Below, one piece after another: positions 24,557 to 33,885 of a DNA stretch of 64,000 nt. Within the stretch, counting starts at the first letter, position 1, and the number at the start of each line of letters is the position of its first letter. Location: positions 372,001-436,000 of the forward strand of contig NZ_CP012750.1 of assembly GCF_001302565.1 (NCBI RefSeq). Reading direction: 5' to 3'. Made by a program: the position numbers and the translations under genes. The notes under the pieces were generated by a model. It searched no databases and was not told where the DNA came from. It worked only from the letters and a program-made list of their open reading frames with translations. This stretch comes from Glutamicibacter halophytocola (GTDB lineage: Bacteria; Actinomycetota; Actinomycetes; Actinomycetales; Micrococcaceae).

Positions 24557-25703
24557 GCAAGGTCCAGTAGGAAGAGATATGCGATGAATGCTTATTCAGA
24601 TGCCAATACTCGGTGATCCGGCTGATGGCTTTGATAGTGGACCGTTCGGCATGGGCGATGACGCCCACTTGGCCCGCTGGGAGCGGAAGCGATTGGAACG
24701 CGGCCGGAAGCGCGTTGCTTTTGCCTGCAGGCATTGATTCCCGAGAAAGCCACTGTAAAACAACGCCTTCTGGATGTTTCACGTCAAACATTGCGTTTTT
24801 GTCGGCCGCTTCGATCAGCGCAGTTCCCTGGGCATGCGCGGGCAGGGCTTCTAGGACTTTGGCAATAGCGGGCAGGCCAGCTTCATCGGCTGCTAGGACG
24901 TAGTAGTCGGCATTGAGCGATAGCGACGTCTTGCTGCGGGCCGGGGAGATGACCAAGGGATCTCCTGGCTGTGCAGTTCCTGCCCAGTGGCCAACGGTGC
25001 CTGGCGCACCATGAACTACAAAATCAATAGCCAGCTCATTGAGGACCGGGTTGACCCAGCGAATGGTGTAGGACTTTGAGCGGGGAACTTGTTCGCGCGG
25101 CAGCCGATGGCGCAGGGTGCGCAAATCGTAGGGAGGAACCAGGCCGAGCGAAGGATCCGCGACAAAAACCTTGACGTACTCGTCTAGCGCGGAATTGGAA
25201 CGGTAGCCGTCAAGGTTTGGTGCACTGGCAATGAGCCGCACCATCTGGTCGTTGAGCCATTCCACCCGCGTGATGGTCAAAACGTGCTGGTCGACTTTGG
25301 TGCGCGGAGTATCCAGAAGGCCTAGCGGTGGCGAATATTTGGCCAGGGGTTCTTCGTAGGCGGGGGTTGGAAATTCAGGTGCGATGGCCATCGAAGCGCC
25401 CGATTCTGCGGGCCGGTGATGGTGGTTGAAGGAAGTGCGAAGCGTCTTGTCGAGGACTTTGCGTGCTGCAGCCAGCGCTGCCGCCGACCCGGCGCGCTGC
25501 GCTGCGGCGAGCAGCTCGTCGGTTTCCTGCTCGTTGAGGAACCGGCTGGAAGCGATGTTGCGGTAAAGCTCTTCTTTGGCCACGGCGTATCCTGCTTTGG
25601 CTCCAGCCTTTTCAGCCATGGCTAGAACGTCCAAGGTCAAGCCCTCTTTGGGGGAGACCGAAAACTGCGCTCCGTAGCTGCGGTGCTTATGATGCTTAGA
25701 CAT
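24534..25703 (-). CDS. Siderophore-interacting protein with N-terminal helical extension
   Basis: 389 residues. Flavin-dependent ferric-siderophore reductase of the SIP family, which frees iron from imported siderophores in the cytoplasm. The FAD domain starts near residue 125 (VLTITRVEWLNDQMVRL), with RSKSYTIRWVN and FVVHGAPGTVGHWAGTAQPGD. The C-terminal NAD(P)H domain has YVLAADEAGLPAIAKVLEALP and ends SSYWTLREGRLHR. The first ~120 residues are an added, alanine-rich helical region not expected in the family (about 270 residues). The ATG at 25703 follows TAAGGGG. Likely works with the siderophore-binding lipoprotein downstream. Confidence 0.9.
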   Translation of the reverse strand: MSKHHKHRSYGAQFSVSPKEGLTLDVLAMAEKAGAKAGYAVAKEELYRNIASSRFLNEQETDELLAAAQRAGSAAALAAARKVLDKTLRTSFNHHHRPAESGASMAIAPEFPTPAYEEPLAKYSPPLGLLDTPRTKVDQHVLTITRVEWLNDQMVRLIASAPNLDGYRSNSALDEYVKVFVADPSLGLVPPYDLRTLRHRLPREQVPRSKSYTIRWVNPVLNELAIDFVVHGAPGTVGHWAGTAQPGDPLVISPARSKTSLSLNADYYVLAADEAGLPAIAKVLEALPAHAQGTALIEAADKNAMFDVKHPEGVVLQWLSRESMPAGKSNALPAAFQSLPLPAGQVGVIAHAERSTIKAISRITEYWHLNKHSSHISSYWTLREGRLHR

Positions 25704-25854
25704 AATGTGCCCCTTAGCTTCGCTGTCGCGGGAATCAGCTCGTATGCCTGAGTATGAGCGAAACAGGGCGAACAAAACAAGTAGTTTTAAAGCAGTGTTC
25801 TGGGTTCGTGGAAGGTGGTCGCCTCTAAGGGGTTTGCCGCTATCTACAAGGATT

Positions 25855-25876
25855 ATTCGATATTCGATTCATTCGA
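25855..25876. repeat. Three direct ATTCGA repeats
   Basis: ATTCGA occurs at 25855, 25862 and 25871, in the divergent region between the siderophore-interacting gene and the zinc-ribbon gene at 25910. Could be a regulator site. No known factor is assigned. Confidence 0.35.
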
Positions 25877-25909
25877 CAATAGGCGTTCAGAGTAACTAAA
25901 ATTAGCCGC

Positions 25910-26257
25910 ATGCCTGATACATTGCCACCGTGCCCCCAATGCTCCAGTGAGTACACCTACGAGCTTGATGCATTGCTGGTCTGCCCGGAATGCGCTCATG
26001 AATGGAACGCGAGTGCCGAGGAATCCGAGTCGATTGAAACTGTCATCAAGGACGCAGTAGGCAACGTTCTGCAGGATGGCGATACTGTCAGCATTACCAA
26101 GACCATGAAGGTCAAGGGCGCCCAGAGCGCACTGAAAGCTGGAACCAAGGTGCGCAATATTCGATTGACTCCTGGCTCTGGCGACCATGATATCGCTGCC
26201 AAAGTTGATGGCTTTGGCCAGATGGAACTGAAGTCTTCTATCGTCAAGAAGATCTAA
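25910..26257 (+). CDS. PhnA/YjdM family zinc-ribbon protein
   Basis: 115 residues. N-terminal zinc ribbon with two CxxC pairs (CPQC and CPEC), then the PhnA/YjdM core (VIKDAVGNVLQDGDTVSITKTMKVKG) and C-terminal strands. Despite the name alkylphosphonate utilisation protein, its role is unproven and it often stands alone, as it does here. Complete at its usual length. Its ribosome binding site is weak, but the cysteine motif directly after the start supports this ATG. Confidence 0.92.
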   Translation: MPDTLPPCPQCSSEYTYELDALLVCPECAHEWNASAEESESIETVIKDAVGNVLQDGDTVSITKTMKVKGAQSALKAGTKVRNIRLTPGSGDHDIAAKVDGFGQMELKSSIVKKI

Positions 26258-26278
26258 GGGCCTGGTTTCTTGTAGATG

Positions 26279-26309
26279 GCAGTCCGTTCTCCTTTCGGAG
26301 GCGGGCTGC
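26279..26309 (+). terminator. Probable terminator after the zinc-ribbon gene
   Basis: GCAGTCCGTTCTCC pairs with GGAGGCGGGCTGC across a TTTC loop, with one wobble and a one-base bulge, then TTCCGTCTTT. The rest of 26310-26467 holds no gene. Confidence 0.5.
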
Positions 26310-26467
26310 TTCCGTCTTTAAGGGCGCTTCCTGACCGGGCTTTGCTTGTCAATCATCGGCCCGCACTTCTGCGGGGCACCGGCCTGCAGGCCGATTTCCG
26401 CCCGTTCCCTGCCGAGCCTTCGAACGAGGTGCTCCAGATGCCCTGCGCTCCCGAGGCGCAGGCGAGG

Positions 26468-27052
26468 CTAGAGCTTTTGTTCCTTTTTGCGTGCGTAGGA
26501 ACGGGCAGCGCGTACTCGGTCTCCGCAACGAGTTGAGCACCATTGTCTGCGGCCGTGGGTTCTGAGGAAGAATCGCGTGCATGGCTCTGCCTCGCATTGA
26601 GACAGCTGGTCTGCTTCATCGCCGCTGAGCAGCGAGGCAGCGTCTTCTGCCAAAGCCGCGAGCGCGTGCTCGGTGAGTTGCGTCGCTGGGTGCTCTAGGG
26701 CACGGAAAAATCCTTTGCCGTTCTCCTGCCTGAGCAGAGCAGTGTTGGGTGCCGCCAGCAGCGCGCCATTGATGCCCCGCAATGCTTCTCGGCCAATTTC
26801 TGTTCCCGACGTGCTTGCGGTGAAGGCTTCGCGAATTTGGGCGCGCAACGTCGCCAGGCGGTTCTGGCAATAAGCCTGCAAGGATGCCTCGTGGGGGACT
26901 AGGTTCCGCTCGATGAGCCACTGCGTTGTTGATTCAGGTGTAGCTAGCGCATCAAAACTCTTGTTGCTGGGTAGCTGGATTTCACTGTTGACCAAGTCGA
27001 TACTGCAGTGTTCCTGTGCACCTGGGCTCGGAGGAAGCGGCATTTGAAGCAT
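26468..27052 (-). CDS. CGNR zinc-finger regulator
   Basis: 194 residues. An N-terminal ABATE-like ligand-sensing region (DLVNSEIQLPSNKSFDALATPE, residues ~19-130) and a C-terminal CGNR zinc finger. The zinc-finger motif here is written CEAEPCTRFFLRTHGRRQWCS then TRCGDRVRAARSYARKK: two cysteine pairs plus the basic helix, with CGDR in place of CGNR. Such proteins act as ligand-responsive transcription factors in actinobacteria. It is divergent from a luciferase-like oxidoreductase, with an inverted repeat between them, so it probably controls that gene. The start may be the ATG three codons later. Confidence 0.88.
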   Translation of the reverse strand: MLQMPLPPSPGAQEHCSIDLVNSEIQLPSNKSFDALATPESTTQWLIERNLVPHEASLQAYCQNRLATLRAQIREAFTASTSGTEIGREALRGINGALLAAPNTALLRQENGKGFFRALEHPATQLTEHALAALAEDAASLLSGDEADQLSQCEAEPCTRFFLRTHGRRQWCSTRCGDRVRAARSYARKKEQKL

Positions 27053-27079
27053 AACCTCATGGTATCAGGATTGTTTTAA

Positions 27080-27108
27080 CGTGATTTAATGCTAGTGTGA
27101 GCATCACG
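27080..27108. promoter_or_regulatory. Inverted repeat between the CGNR regulator and a luciferase-like gene
   Basis: CGTGATTTAATGCT and AGCATCACG form an imperfect palindrome (CGTGAT/ATCACG outer, ATGCT/AGCAT inner). It lies in the 81-base divergent promoter region. A candidate operator for the CGNR protein. Confidence 0.45.
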
Positions 27109-27133
27109 GTAAAAATGACAATAAACGTGAGAA

Positions 27134-28204
27134 ATGAGTTTTGCATTGCATCCTGCGCCACGGTTCGGCTCAGCTCCCTTTGGCCTGTCCGCCCATGCCG
27201 GCGGTGGTCCGGGAGTGGGCCAGTCTGCACAAGAAGGCTTGAACGACACCATCGAGACCGCCAAAACCGCCGATCGAATGGGCTACCACCGCTTTTGGAT
27301 GTCGGAGCATCACGCGATGCCGGCTCTGTCCGTCGCTTCGCCTCCATTGATGATGGCCCGGCTTACCGCGGACACCCAGCGGATCCGACTCGGAGCGGGC
27401 GGGATCATGTTGCCAAATCATGCGCCGCTGATCGTTGCGGAGCAATTCGGCATGCTCGAAGCACTGGCTCCAGGCCGAATAGATCTTGGAGTTGGGCGCG
27501 CTCCGGGAACTGATGGAGCCACAGCTTCGGCTTTGCGCAGGGAGAACTTGGGCGCCGAATCATTTGATGAGCAAGTTGCTGAACTCTTGGGATTCCTCGC
27601 CGATGATTTCCCTGACCATCATCCATATAGCCAGGTGCATGCCGTGCCGGGGCCTTGGCAAAACAAGGAGAATCGGATTGCTGTTCCAGGGCGTCAAACC
27701 CCGTTGTGGATTCTGGGCTCATCGCCGTATTCGGCTCAATTGGCCGCGCGCCTTGGCCGCCCCTACGCTTTTGCCCTGCAATTCGGGGACGCTGATATTG
27801 AGACGGCACTGCGCATCTATCGGGGCAACTTTGCGCCCTCCAAGGTTTTGGGCGCTCCGTACGTGATGGTCAGTCTCAGTGCCATCGCCAGCCGCGACGC
27901 CGAATTTGCCAAGGCGGAAGCCACCAGCACTGCGATGGCGATGTTGCGGATGTTCAAGCGCGAATCTTTCAAGCTCTTGGATCCGAAAGAAGTGGCCGAA
28001 TATCCAGCGACAGTGCAGGAGCAGGCCATAATCCAGATGTATGCCCAGCGCACCCTTGCCGGAACTGCTGAACAAGTGGCCCGGCGGCTCGAGGCGCTGC
28101 AGGCATCGACCGGTGCCGATGAGCTGATGCTAGTGACGGCAAGCTATTGGCAAGGCAGCGGGGCACAAACTCTGCGGCTGCTGGCTGAACATTACCAAAA
28201 CTGA
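27134..28204 (+). CDS. Luciferase-like flavin-dependent oxidoreductase (MsnO8 type)
   Basis: 356 residues, bacterial luciferase-like fold, FMN or F420 using. The N-terminal YHRFWMSEHHAMPALSVASP, RLGAGGIMLPNHAPL and the signature EALAPGRIDLGVGRAPGTD place it in the MsnO8 group. The C-terminus has the FGTAxQVxxxL-like LAGTAEQVARRLEAL. Substrate unknown. Divergent from the CGNR regulator, and followed after 51 bases by a cysteine hydrolase on the same strand, with which it may form a unit. Confidence 0.9.
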   Translation: MSFALHPAPRFGSAPFGLSAHAGGGPGVGQSAQEGLNDTIETAKTADRMGYHRFWMSEHHAMPALSVASPPLMMARLTADTQRIRLGAGGIMLPNHAPLIVAEQFGMLEALAPGRIDLGVGRAPGTDGATASALRRENLGAESFDEQVAELLGFLADDFPDHHPYSQVHAVPGPWQNKENRIAVPGRQTPLWILGSSPYSAQLAARLGRPYAFALQFGDADIETALRIYRGNFAPSKVLGAPYVMVSLSAIASRDAEFAKAEATSTAMAMLRMFKRESFKLLDPKEVAEYPATVQEQAIIQMYAQRTLAGTAEQVARRLEALQASTGADELMLVTASYWQGSGAQTLRLLAEHYQN

Positions 28205-28255
28205 TCCCGGCAATCGCCACCACAGGCGCAACACCTAGAAGATGGAGAGAAAACA

Positions 28256-28885
28256 ATGGAAACACCACGTCGAGCATTGATCATTATCGACGCTCAGCAG
28301 GAGTACTTTGAAGGCCTTCTGCAGATTCAGTATCCCGACCGTGAGCAGTCTGTGTCGGCCATCGCGCGCTCGATGGACGTTGCGCGACAGGCCCAGATCC
28401 CCGTAGTAGTGGTCCAGCATCAGGCCCCGGAAGGGTTCCCGGTGTTTGCCCCGGAATCGTCAACCTTTGCGCTGCACCCGCAAATCTCCGATCGCTTGAA
28501 TATAACTGAGCATAGCTTCACCAAGAACTTCGCCAGTATTTTTGCAGGCACCGGTTTGGAGTCCTGGCTTCGAGAGCGGGAGATCGATACGCTCACGCTG
28601 GTTGGCTACATGACAAACAACTGCGTCATTGGCTCCGCCGCAGCTGCTGAACCACTGGGCTTTAAGGTGGAAGTGCTTTCTGATGCCACCGGCGCCATCG
28701 ACATCGCCAACGCGGCGGGTGCAGCCCCGGCGCGACAGGTCCACGAAACGCTGATGGCCGTATTGAACTCGAGCTGGGCGGCTGTTGCGCCCAGCGCCGA
28801 GTGGGCCAACGCCGTGGAAAAGGGCCATGCTTTGGCCGGGGACAACCTCATCGAGTCAGCAGCGCGCGGGCGCGCTGGCCAGTAG
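28256..28885 (+). CDS. Isochorismatase-family cysteine hydrolase
   Basis: 209 residues. The catalytic triad is visible: Asp in LIIIDAQQEYFEG, Lys in HSFTKNFASIF, and Cys in GYMTNNCVIGSAAAAE. The MTNNCV form and the cis-peptide before it are typical of hydrolases that cut amides such as nicotinamide, N-carbamoyl compounds or ureas. Which one cannot be told. GGAGAG ribosome binding site. It may be co-transcribed with the luciferase-like gene upstream. A GC-rich stem (28871-28895) spans the stop codon but lacks a T run. Confidence 0.9.
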   Translation: METPRRALIIIDAQQEYFEGLLQIQYPDREQSVSAIARSMDVARQAQIPVVVVQHQAPEGFPVFAPESSTFALHPQISDRLNITEHSFTKNFASIFAGTGLESWLREREIDTLTLVGYMTNNCVIGSAAAAEPLGFKVEVLSDATGAIDIANAAGAAPARQVHETLMAVLNSSWAAVAPSAEWANAVEKGHALAGDNLIESAARGRAGQ

Positions 28886-28931
28886 CGCCAGCGCGGATCC
28901 GAAGCTTTGCAAACGAAGTGGAACCGCAAAG

Positions 28932-29588
28932 CTAGGCTGAGGTGGCCAAGCTGGCCAAGCTGATTAGTTCGGACAGCTGGTCACTGGGCTGGTTGGCGCC
29001 AAACGCCGGCTGGCCCGGCTGCAGGCGTACGCCTTCAGCCAAGGTGCCGATGCGGAGCGGATCAAAGCCGAAGGCGTCTACCAGCTGGGCCACCTCTTCG
29101 ACATCCGCAGCACCATTTCCGGCAATGGCAATGGCCTTGCGTTCACTGCCTTCCGGCCGGGCTTCTTCCTCAAGGTCGTGGTATCCCATGTGGTTGAAGG
29201 CCTTGACCACGCGCGCGCCGGCGATGAAGTCCTGGATCAATTCGCTGGTGGAGACCTCCGGGCCGTTCAGATCCTCTCGGATGCCATCGGTTTCCCACCA
29301 ATAATTCATCGCATCGACCACCAGCTTGCCCGACAACTGCTGGACAGGGATAGTCCGGTACTTGCCCAGCGGCAGGGCCAGGAAGACCACATCAGCTTCA
29401 CTGGCAGCGGTGGCCGCATCAACAGCCACCGCTCCCGGAGTCAGGATCTCGATGGTCAAGGCGATCGCGCTGGGATCCCCGGATCCGGCGATAAGCACCT
29501 CGTGGCCCGCCTTGAGAGCCAGCCGTGCCAATGCGGTGCCGATCTTCCCGGCGCCAAGGATGCCAATTTTCTGCAGTGCCATGTTCAT
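28932..29588 (-). CDS. F420-dependent NADP reductase-like protein
   Basis: 218 residues. An N-terminal dinucleotide-binding domain ([23 protein letters not shown]) of the NADPH-F420 oxidoreductase/ProC-like superfamily, then [25 protein letters not shown] and [19 protein letters not shown], as in bacterial Fno-like proteins. It may supply reduced F420 or act on another substrate. It follows the luciferase-like gene at 29603 by 14 bases on the same strand, so electron transfer between the two is a reasonable idea, not shown. Confidence 0.87.
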   Translation of the reverse strand: MNMALQKIGILGAGKIGTALARLALKAGHEVLIAGSGDPSAIALTIEILTPGAVAVDAATAASEADVVFLALPLGKYRTIPVQQLSGKLVVDAMNYWWETDGIREDLNGPEVSTSELIQDFIAGARVVKAFNHMGYHDLEEEARPEGSERKAIAIAGNGAADVEEVAQLVDAFGFDPLRIGTLAEGVRLQPGQPAFGANQPSDQLSELISLASLATSA

Positions 29589-29602
29589 TTCCTCGCAGGT
29601 GC

Positions 29603-30664
29603 TTATCGTCCAGCTGGGACCGGTTGCTCGGCGAGCATTTCCCGGACTAGCGGGATGACCTTGTTGCCGTAGAGCTCCACGGCGTGAAGCCGCGCACCGG
29701 CTTCTACGGCGCCGCCGGAGTAGATCAAATCGAAGCGGCCGATGTCCAGCGTCTTCACGGTGTTGGCGATCTTGCGGGCCACGGTTTCGGGGGATCCGAT
29801 GTAGAGCGAGCCCTCGCTGGCTTCGTGCTCAAATTCGGAGCGGCTCATCGGAGGCCAGCCGCGCGTTGCGCCGATCCGGTCGCGCTGTGCCTTGTAGGCG
29901 TCAAACATGTATTCACGGGCCAGCTCATCGGTGTCAGCCACGAAGCCGGGGGAGTGCAGGCCCACCGGTGTGCTCTGGTGCCCGAACTGTTCATTGGCCC
30001 GTCGGTAAAGGTCCACGTAGGGTGCAAAGCGTTCAGGAGATCCGCCGATGACGGCCAGCATCATGCGGAAACCGTAATGCGCCGCGCGGATCACGGATTG
30101 CGGGGAGCCGCCTACGCCGACCCAGGTGCGCAGCCGCCCGGACTCGGTCTTGGGGAAGACATCCATATCCGTGAGCGGTGCACGCTTGGTGCCTTGCCAG
30201 GTTACCGGCTTCTCGTCGAGCAGCTTGTGGAACAGGTCGATTTTCTCCTCAAAGAGGACTTCGTAGTCGGCCATGTCGTAGCCGAACAGCGGAAAGGATT
30301 CGGTGAAGGAGCCGCGCCCCAGCATGACTTCGGCGCGTCCGTTGGATAGCGCGTCCACCGTAGCGAAGCGCTGGAATACGCGTACCGGATCATCGGATGA
30401 CAAAACGGTTACGCCGGAGCCAAGGCGAATATTTTCCGTTGCGGTGGCGATGCCGGCCAGCACCGTTTCCGGGCTGGAAATAGCGTATTCCGGGCGATGG
30501 TGCTCACCGACGGCAATAACATCCACGCCAGCCTGATCGGCAACGATGGCCTCCTGCACCGTGGCGCGGATGGCCTGCGCCTGGGTCAGCAGCTGGCCGG
30601 ATTCCGCACTGGGCACATCTCCGAAAGTGTCGATGCCAAATTCGATATTCTCGATGGCGTTCAT
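29603..30664 (-). CDS. Luciferase-like flavin-dependent oxidoreductase (Atu2307/SP_0267 type)
   Basis: 353 residues. [15 protein letters not shown] opens a luciferase-like fold. [54 protein letters not shown] and [21 protein letters not shown] are typical of the putative oxidoreductase group often found with NADPH-dependent FMN reductases. The ATG at 30664 follows GGGAG. A start 12 codons earlier is not supported. Two palindromes in front suggest repression by a MarR- or TetR-type protein that is not encoded next to it. Confidence 0.9.
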   Translation of the reverse strand: MNAIENIEFGIDTFGDVPSAESGQLLTQAQAIRATVQEAIVADQAGVDVIAVGEHHRPEYAISSPETVLAGIATATENIRLGSGVTVLSSDDPVRVFQRFATVDALSNGRAEVMLGRGSFTESFPLFGYDMADYEVLFEEKIDLFHKLLDEKPVTWQGTKRAPLTDMDVFPKTESGRLRTWVGVGGSPQSVIRAAHYGFRMMLAVIGGSPERFAPYVDLYRRANEQFGHQSTPVGLHSPGFVADTDELAREYMFDAYKAQRDRIGATRGWPPMSRSEFEHEASEGSLYIGSPETVARKIANTVKTLDIGRFDLIYSGGAVEAGARLHAVELYGNKVIPLVREMLAEQPVPAGR

Positions 30665-30688
30665 GACCGCTCCCTCTTCAAAAATAAG

Positions 30689-30700
30689 TTGATGCATCAA
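30689..30700. promoter_or_regulatory. Palindromic operator TTGATGCATCAA
   Basis: A perfect 12-base palindrome 25 bases upstream of the luciferase-like gene start at 30664, within an AT-rich promoter region. Probably a repressor site. Confidence 0.55.
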
Positions 30701-30715
30701 TTATATTCAATATTA

Positions 30716-30727
30716 TTGACGTGTCAA
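30716..30727. promoter_or_regulatory. Second palindromic operator TTGACGTGTCAA
   Basis: TTGAC and GTCAA arms around GT, 27 bases (centre to centre) from the first palindrome. The TTGA..TCAA half-sites match those of the first, so one dimeric repressor could bind both. Confidence 0.5.
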
Positions 30728-30868
30728 TTAGTTTTAGGCGGCGTACCTCGGCGGTCGCCGCTGATATCGCAAAAGACGTTGAACTGCAACGGATTCTTGC
30801 TGGATTGGGCTTGCCAAGCAGACCTACGGTAGAAAAACCCGGTGTACGGGAATCACAAGGAGGGAACC

Positions 30869-31501
30869 ATGCGCGCTCAACAATCCTCTGCAGTGCCGAT
30901 GGCGCTTGCTCTTGGGGTGCTGCTGTCAATCGCCGGCTGCAGTTCAAGCCCTGGCGGCGAAGCGTCAGAAAGCCCGGCATCTCCAACGACAGCCGAAAAT
31001 TCGGCTCCTGCGCAAAGCACGCAACCGGCGACAGATTCTGCCGCAGCAAGCATGCCAGCGAGTTCTGCGGCAACTGGAAGCTCAGCTGACCCGATGACAG
31101 GTGCCTTGACCCTGTTCTACGTTGCCGTGGGCGATGAGGGAAAATCCGGTCCGAAGATTGGCTGCGGCGATTCGCTGGTCGCAACTGAAACCGGGCCCGT
31201 GGAATTCACCAACCAGATCGAAGCCTCAATGATCGCCCTCCTTGACGATGATGAACAGGAACTAGGAGGTTCCGGATTGCGCAATGCGTTGGCCAGTTCC
31301 GACCTCGACTATGTTTCATCAACGGTGAAAGGCGATTCGGTGAGCGTTGAGTTGAGCGGATCCGTGAGCTCCGGCGGCATCTGCGACGATCCGCGCATGA
31401 TCGGGCAACTCGAATACACCGCAATGACCGCCGCTGGTACCGGCCAGGCCCAGATTCTTGTCAACGGCGAAAAGCTCGAGGAAGTGCTCAGCGCCAAATA
31501 G
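30869..31501 (+). CDS. Lipoprotein with GerMN-like domain
   Basis: 210 residues. Signal peptide with the lipobox SIAGC, then a Ser/Ala/Pro/Thr-rich spacer of about 60 residues (SPASPTTAENSAPAQST). The globular part TLFYVAVGDEGKSGPKIGCGDSL through QILVNGEKLEEVL resembles the GerMN fold of actinobacterial lipoproteins, with an alternating strand-helix pattern and internal cysteines. The function is likely in the cell envelope and not catalytic. AAGGAGGG ribosome binding site at the ATG 30869. An earlier in-frame ATG (30842) is worse. A strong terminator follows. Confidence 0.85.
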   Translation: MRAQQSSAVPMALALGVLLSIAGCSSSPGGEASESPASPTTAENSAPAQSTQPATDSAAASMPASSAATGSSADPMTGALTLFYVAVGDEGKSGPKIGCGDSLVATETGPVEFTNQIEASMIALLDDDEQELGGSGLRNALASSDLDYVSSTVKGDSVSVELSGSVSSGGICDDPRMIGQLEYTAMTAAGTGQAQILVNGEKLEEVLSAK

Positions 31502-31518
31502 TCCTGCTGGAACAAAAA

Positions 31519-31551
31519 ACGGCGGTTCTCCCCAGTGAGGAGAACCGCCGT
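31519..31551. terminator. Bidirectional terminator
   Basis: ACGGCGGTTCTCC (31519-31531) and GGAGAACCGCCGT (31539-31551), 13 perfect pairs, with an A tract before the stem that serves as a T tract on the other strand. Between the lipoprotein and purL stops. Confidence 0.88.
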
Positions 31552-31569
31552 TCAGGCGTGGGCCAAGGC

Positions 31570-33885
31570 CTAGCCGAAGTACTTCTTCATGGTGCCTTCG
31601 TTAGCCTCGCGAAGCTCGTCCACCGATACGGTGAATTCGCCTTGGACTTCGAGGGAACCGGACTGTGCATCAACAATGCCCAGGCGGGCCACGGTGACAC
31701 CGCGAGCGCTGGTCATGTCGTTGAAGCGAACCTCTTCGCTGCGTGGAACTGCAACCACGGCACGAGCCTGGGTTTCGGAGAACAGGGCGGTGAAGGAATC
31801 GATGCCGTCACGATCCTTGATCTCGTCCAGTGCCACACGAGCGCCGACGCCGAACCGCAGAACCATCTCGGACAGGGCAGCAGCCAGGCCGCCTTCGGAC
31901 AGGTCGTGAGCCGAATCGATCATGCCATCGCGGCTGGCATTGATCAGGATCGCGCCCAGTTCCTTTTCCGCTGCCAGGTCAACCTTGGGCGGAAGGCCGC
32001 CGAGGTGGCCGCGCAGGTTGGCGAACTCGGAGCCATCGAGCTCATCCTTGGTGGAACCGATCAGGTAGATCGCCTGGCCGTCGGCCTCTTCGCGCCAGCC
32101 CGAAGGGGTGCGGCGGGCGACGTCGTCGAACTTGCCCAAGGTGGCCACCACTGGGGTCGGGTGGATGGCCTTGTCACCGGTCTGGTTGTACAGCGAGACG
32201 TTGCCGCCGGTCACCGGAACTCCGAGCTCCATGCAGGCGTCGGACAGGCCGCGGATGCCCTCGGCCAGCTGCCACATGACATCCGAGTCCTCGGGGGAAC
32301 CGTAGTTCAGGCAGTCCGAGACAGCCGCTGGGATAGCACCCGAGGTGGCGACGTTGCGGTAGGACTCGGCCAGTGCCAGCTGGGCGCCGGCGTACGGGTC
32401 CAGGTAGGTGTAGCGGCCGTTGGCATCGGTAGCAATGGCAACGCCCAGGCCGGTGGACTCGTCGATGCGGACCACGCCGGAATCATCCGGGGAAGCCAGC
32501 GCGGTGTTGCCGCCAACGTAGCGGTCGTACTGGTTGGTGATCCAGGACTTGTCGCACATGTTCGGGCTGGCAATCAGCTCCAGAACGGCAGCCTTCAGCT
32601 CCTCGCCGGTGGCTGGCAGGTTCTTGCCGGCCTGGGAGGACTTGAAGGTGTCGGCCTGCAGCGCGTCCTGCCACTCGGGACGGGCGTACGGGCGGTCGTA
32701 GACCGGGCCGTCGTGGGCGACGGTCTTAGGGTCCACGTCCACGATGACTTCGCCCTTCCAGGTGATGATCAACCGGTCGGTGTCGGTCACCTCGCCCAGC
32801 CAGGAGTACTCCACGTTCCACTTGGCCATCACGGCCTCGAACGCCTCAACGTTCTCGGGGGTGACCACAGCCATCATGCGTTCCTGGGACTCCGACATCA
32901 GGATTTCGCCCGGGGTCAGGGTGGAGTCGCGCAGCAGCACGTCGGTCAGCTCGACCTGCATGCCGCCTTCGCCGTTGGATGCCAGCTCGGAGGTGGCGCA
33001 GGAGATGCCCGCGGCGCCCAGGTCCTGGATGCCCTCGACCAGCGAGGCCTTGAACAGCTCCAGGCAGCACTCGATGAGCACCTTCTCGGCGAACGGGTCG
33101 CCGACCTGGACAGCAGGTCGCTTGGATGGCTTGGTGTCATCGAAGGACTCGCTGGCCAGCACCGAGGCGCCGCCGATGCCGTCGCCACCTGTGCGCGCAC
33201 CGAAGAGCACGACCTTGTTGCCCACGCCCGAGGCGTTGGCCAGGCGCAGGTCCTCGTGGCGCAGCGCGCCGACAGCCAGCGCGTTGACCAGCGGGTTGCC
33301 CTGGTAGATCGGGTCGAACACGGTTTCGCCGCCGATGTTCGGCAGGCCCAGCGAGTTGCCGTAGCCGCCGATGCCGGAGACCACGCCGTGCACCACGCGC
33401 TGCGAGTCCTCATGGTCGATGGCACCGAAGCGCAGCGGATCCATCACGGCGATCGGGCGGGCACCCATGGAGATGATGTCGCGCACGATGCCGCCGATGC
33501 CGGTAGCGGCACCCTGGTATGGCTCGACATAGGAAGGGGAGTTGTGCGACTCGATCTTGAAGGTCACGGCCCAGCCGTCGCCCAGGTCGGTGACACCGGC
33601 GTTTTCGCCGATGCCGACCATCAGGTCCTTCTTCATCTCGTCCGTGACCTTCTGGCCGAACTGGCGCAGGTGGTTCTTGGTGGACTTGTACGAGCAGTGC
33701 TCGGACCACATCACCGAGTACATGGCCAATTCCGCGGCGGTCGGACGACGGCCCAGGATCTTGACGATCTCGGCAAACTCGTTGTCCTTCAGGCCCAGCT
33801 CTGCCCAGGGCAGTTCTACATCCGGGGTGCCAGCGGCGTTTTCAACGGTATCGATGTTGAATTCCTTGGTGACTTCCTGGCTCAC
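31570..33885 (-). CDS. purL: Phosphoribosylformylglycinamidine synthase subunit II
   Basis: 771 residues, the small (Gram-positive type) PurL. It makes FGAM from FGAR with ATP and ammonia delivered by PurQ, the fourth step of purine synthesis. Visible motifs: [18 protein letters not shown] near residue 62 (catalytic His), [21 protein letters not shown], and [16 protein letters not shown] [18 protein letters not shown]. Its ATG lies within the 3' end of purQ (4-base overlap), and the gene ends the purS-purQ-purL operon. The opposite strand is open for over 800 codons, which is a by-product of the GC-rich third positions. Confidence 0.97.
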   Translation of the reverse strand: MSQEVTKEFNIDTVENAAGTPDVELPWAELGLKDNEFAEIVKILGRRPTAAELAMYSVMWSEHCSYKSTKNHLRQFGQKVTDEMKKDLMVGIGENAGVTDLGDGWAVTFKIESHNSPSYVEPYQGAATGIGGIVRDIISMGARPIAVMDPLRFGAIDHEDSQRVVHGVVSGIGGYGNSLGLPNIGGETVFDPIYQGNPLVNALAVGALRHEDLRLANASGVGNKVVLFGARTGGDGIGGASVLASESFDDTKPSKRPAVQVGDPFAEKVLIECCLELFKASLVEGIQDLGAAGISCATSELASNGEGGMQVELTDVLLRDSTLTPGEILMSESQERMMAVVTPENVEAFEAVMAKWNVEYSWLGEVTDTDRLIITWKGEVIVDVDPKTVAHDGPVYDRPYARPEWQDALQADTFKSSQAGKNLPATGEELKAAVLELIASPNMCDKSWITNQYDRYVGGNTALASPDDSGVVRIDESTGLGVAIATDANGRYTYLDPYAGAQLALAESYRNVATSGAIPAAVSDCLNYGSPEDSDVMWQLAEGIRGLSDACMELGVPVTGGNVSLYNQTGDKAIHPTPVVATLGKFDDVARRTPSGWREEADGQAIYLIGSTKDELDGSEFANLRGHLGGLPPKVDLAAEKELGAILINASRDGMIDSAHDLSEGGLAAALSEMVLRFGVGARVALDEIKDRDGIDSFTALFSETQARAVVAVPRSEEVRFNDMTSARGVTVARLGIVDAQSGSLEVQGEFTVSVDELREANEGTMKKYFG

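Noticed and set aside
28871..28933. Two short stems between converging genes as terminators
   Set aside because: The first lacks a T run and covers a stop codon; the second (AGCTTTGC/GCAAAGCT) has a 15-base loop. Not strong enough to list.
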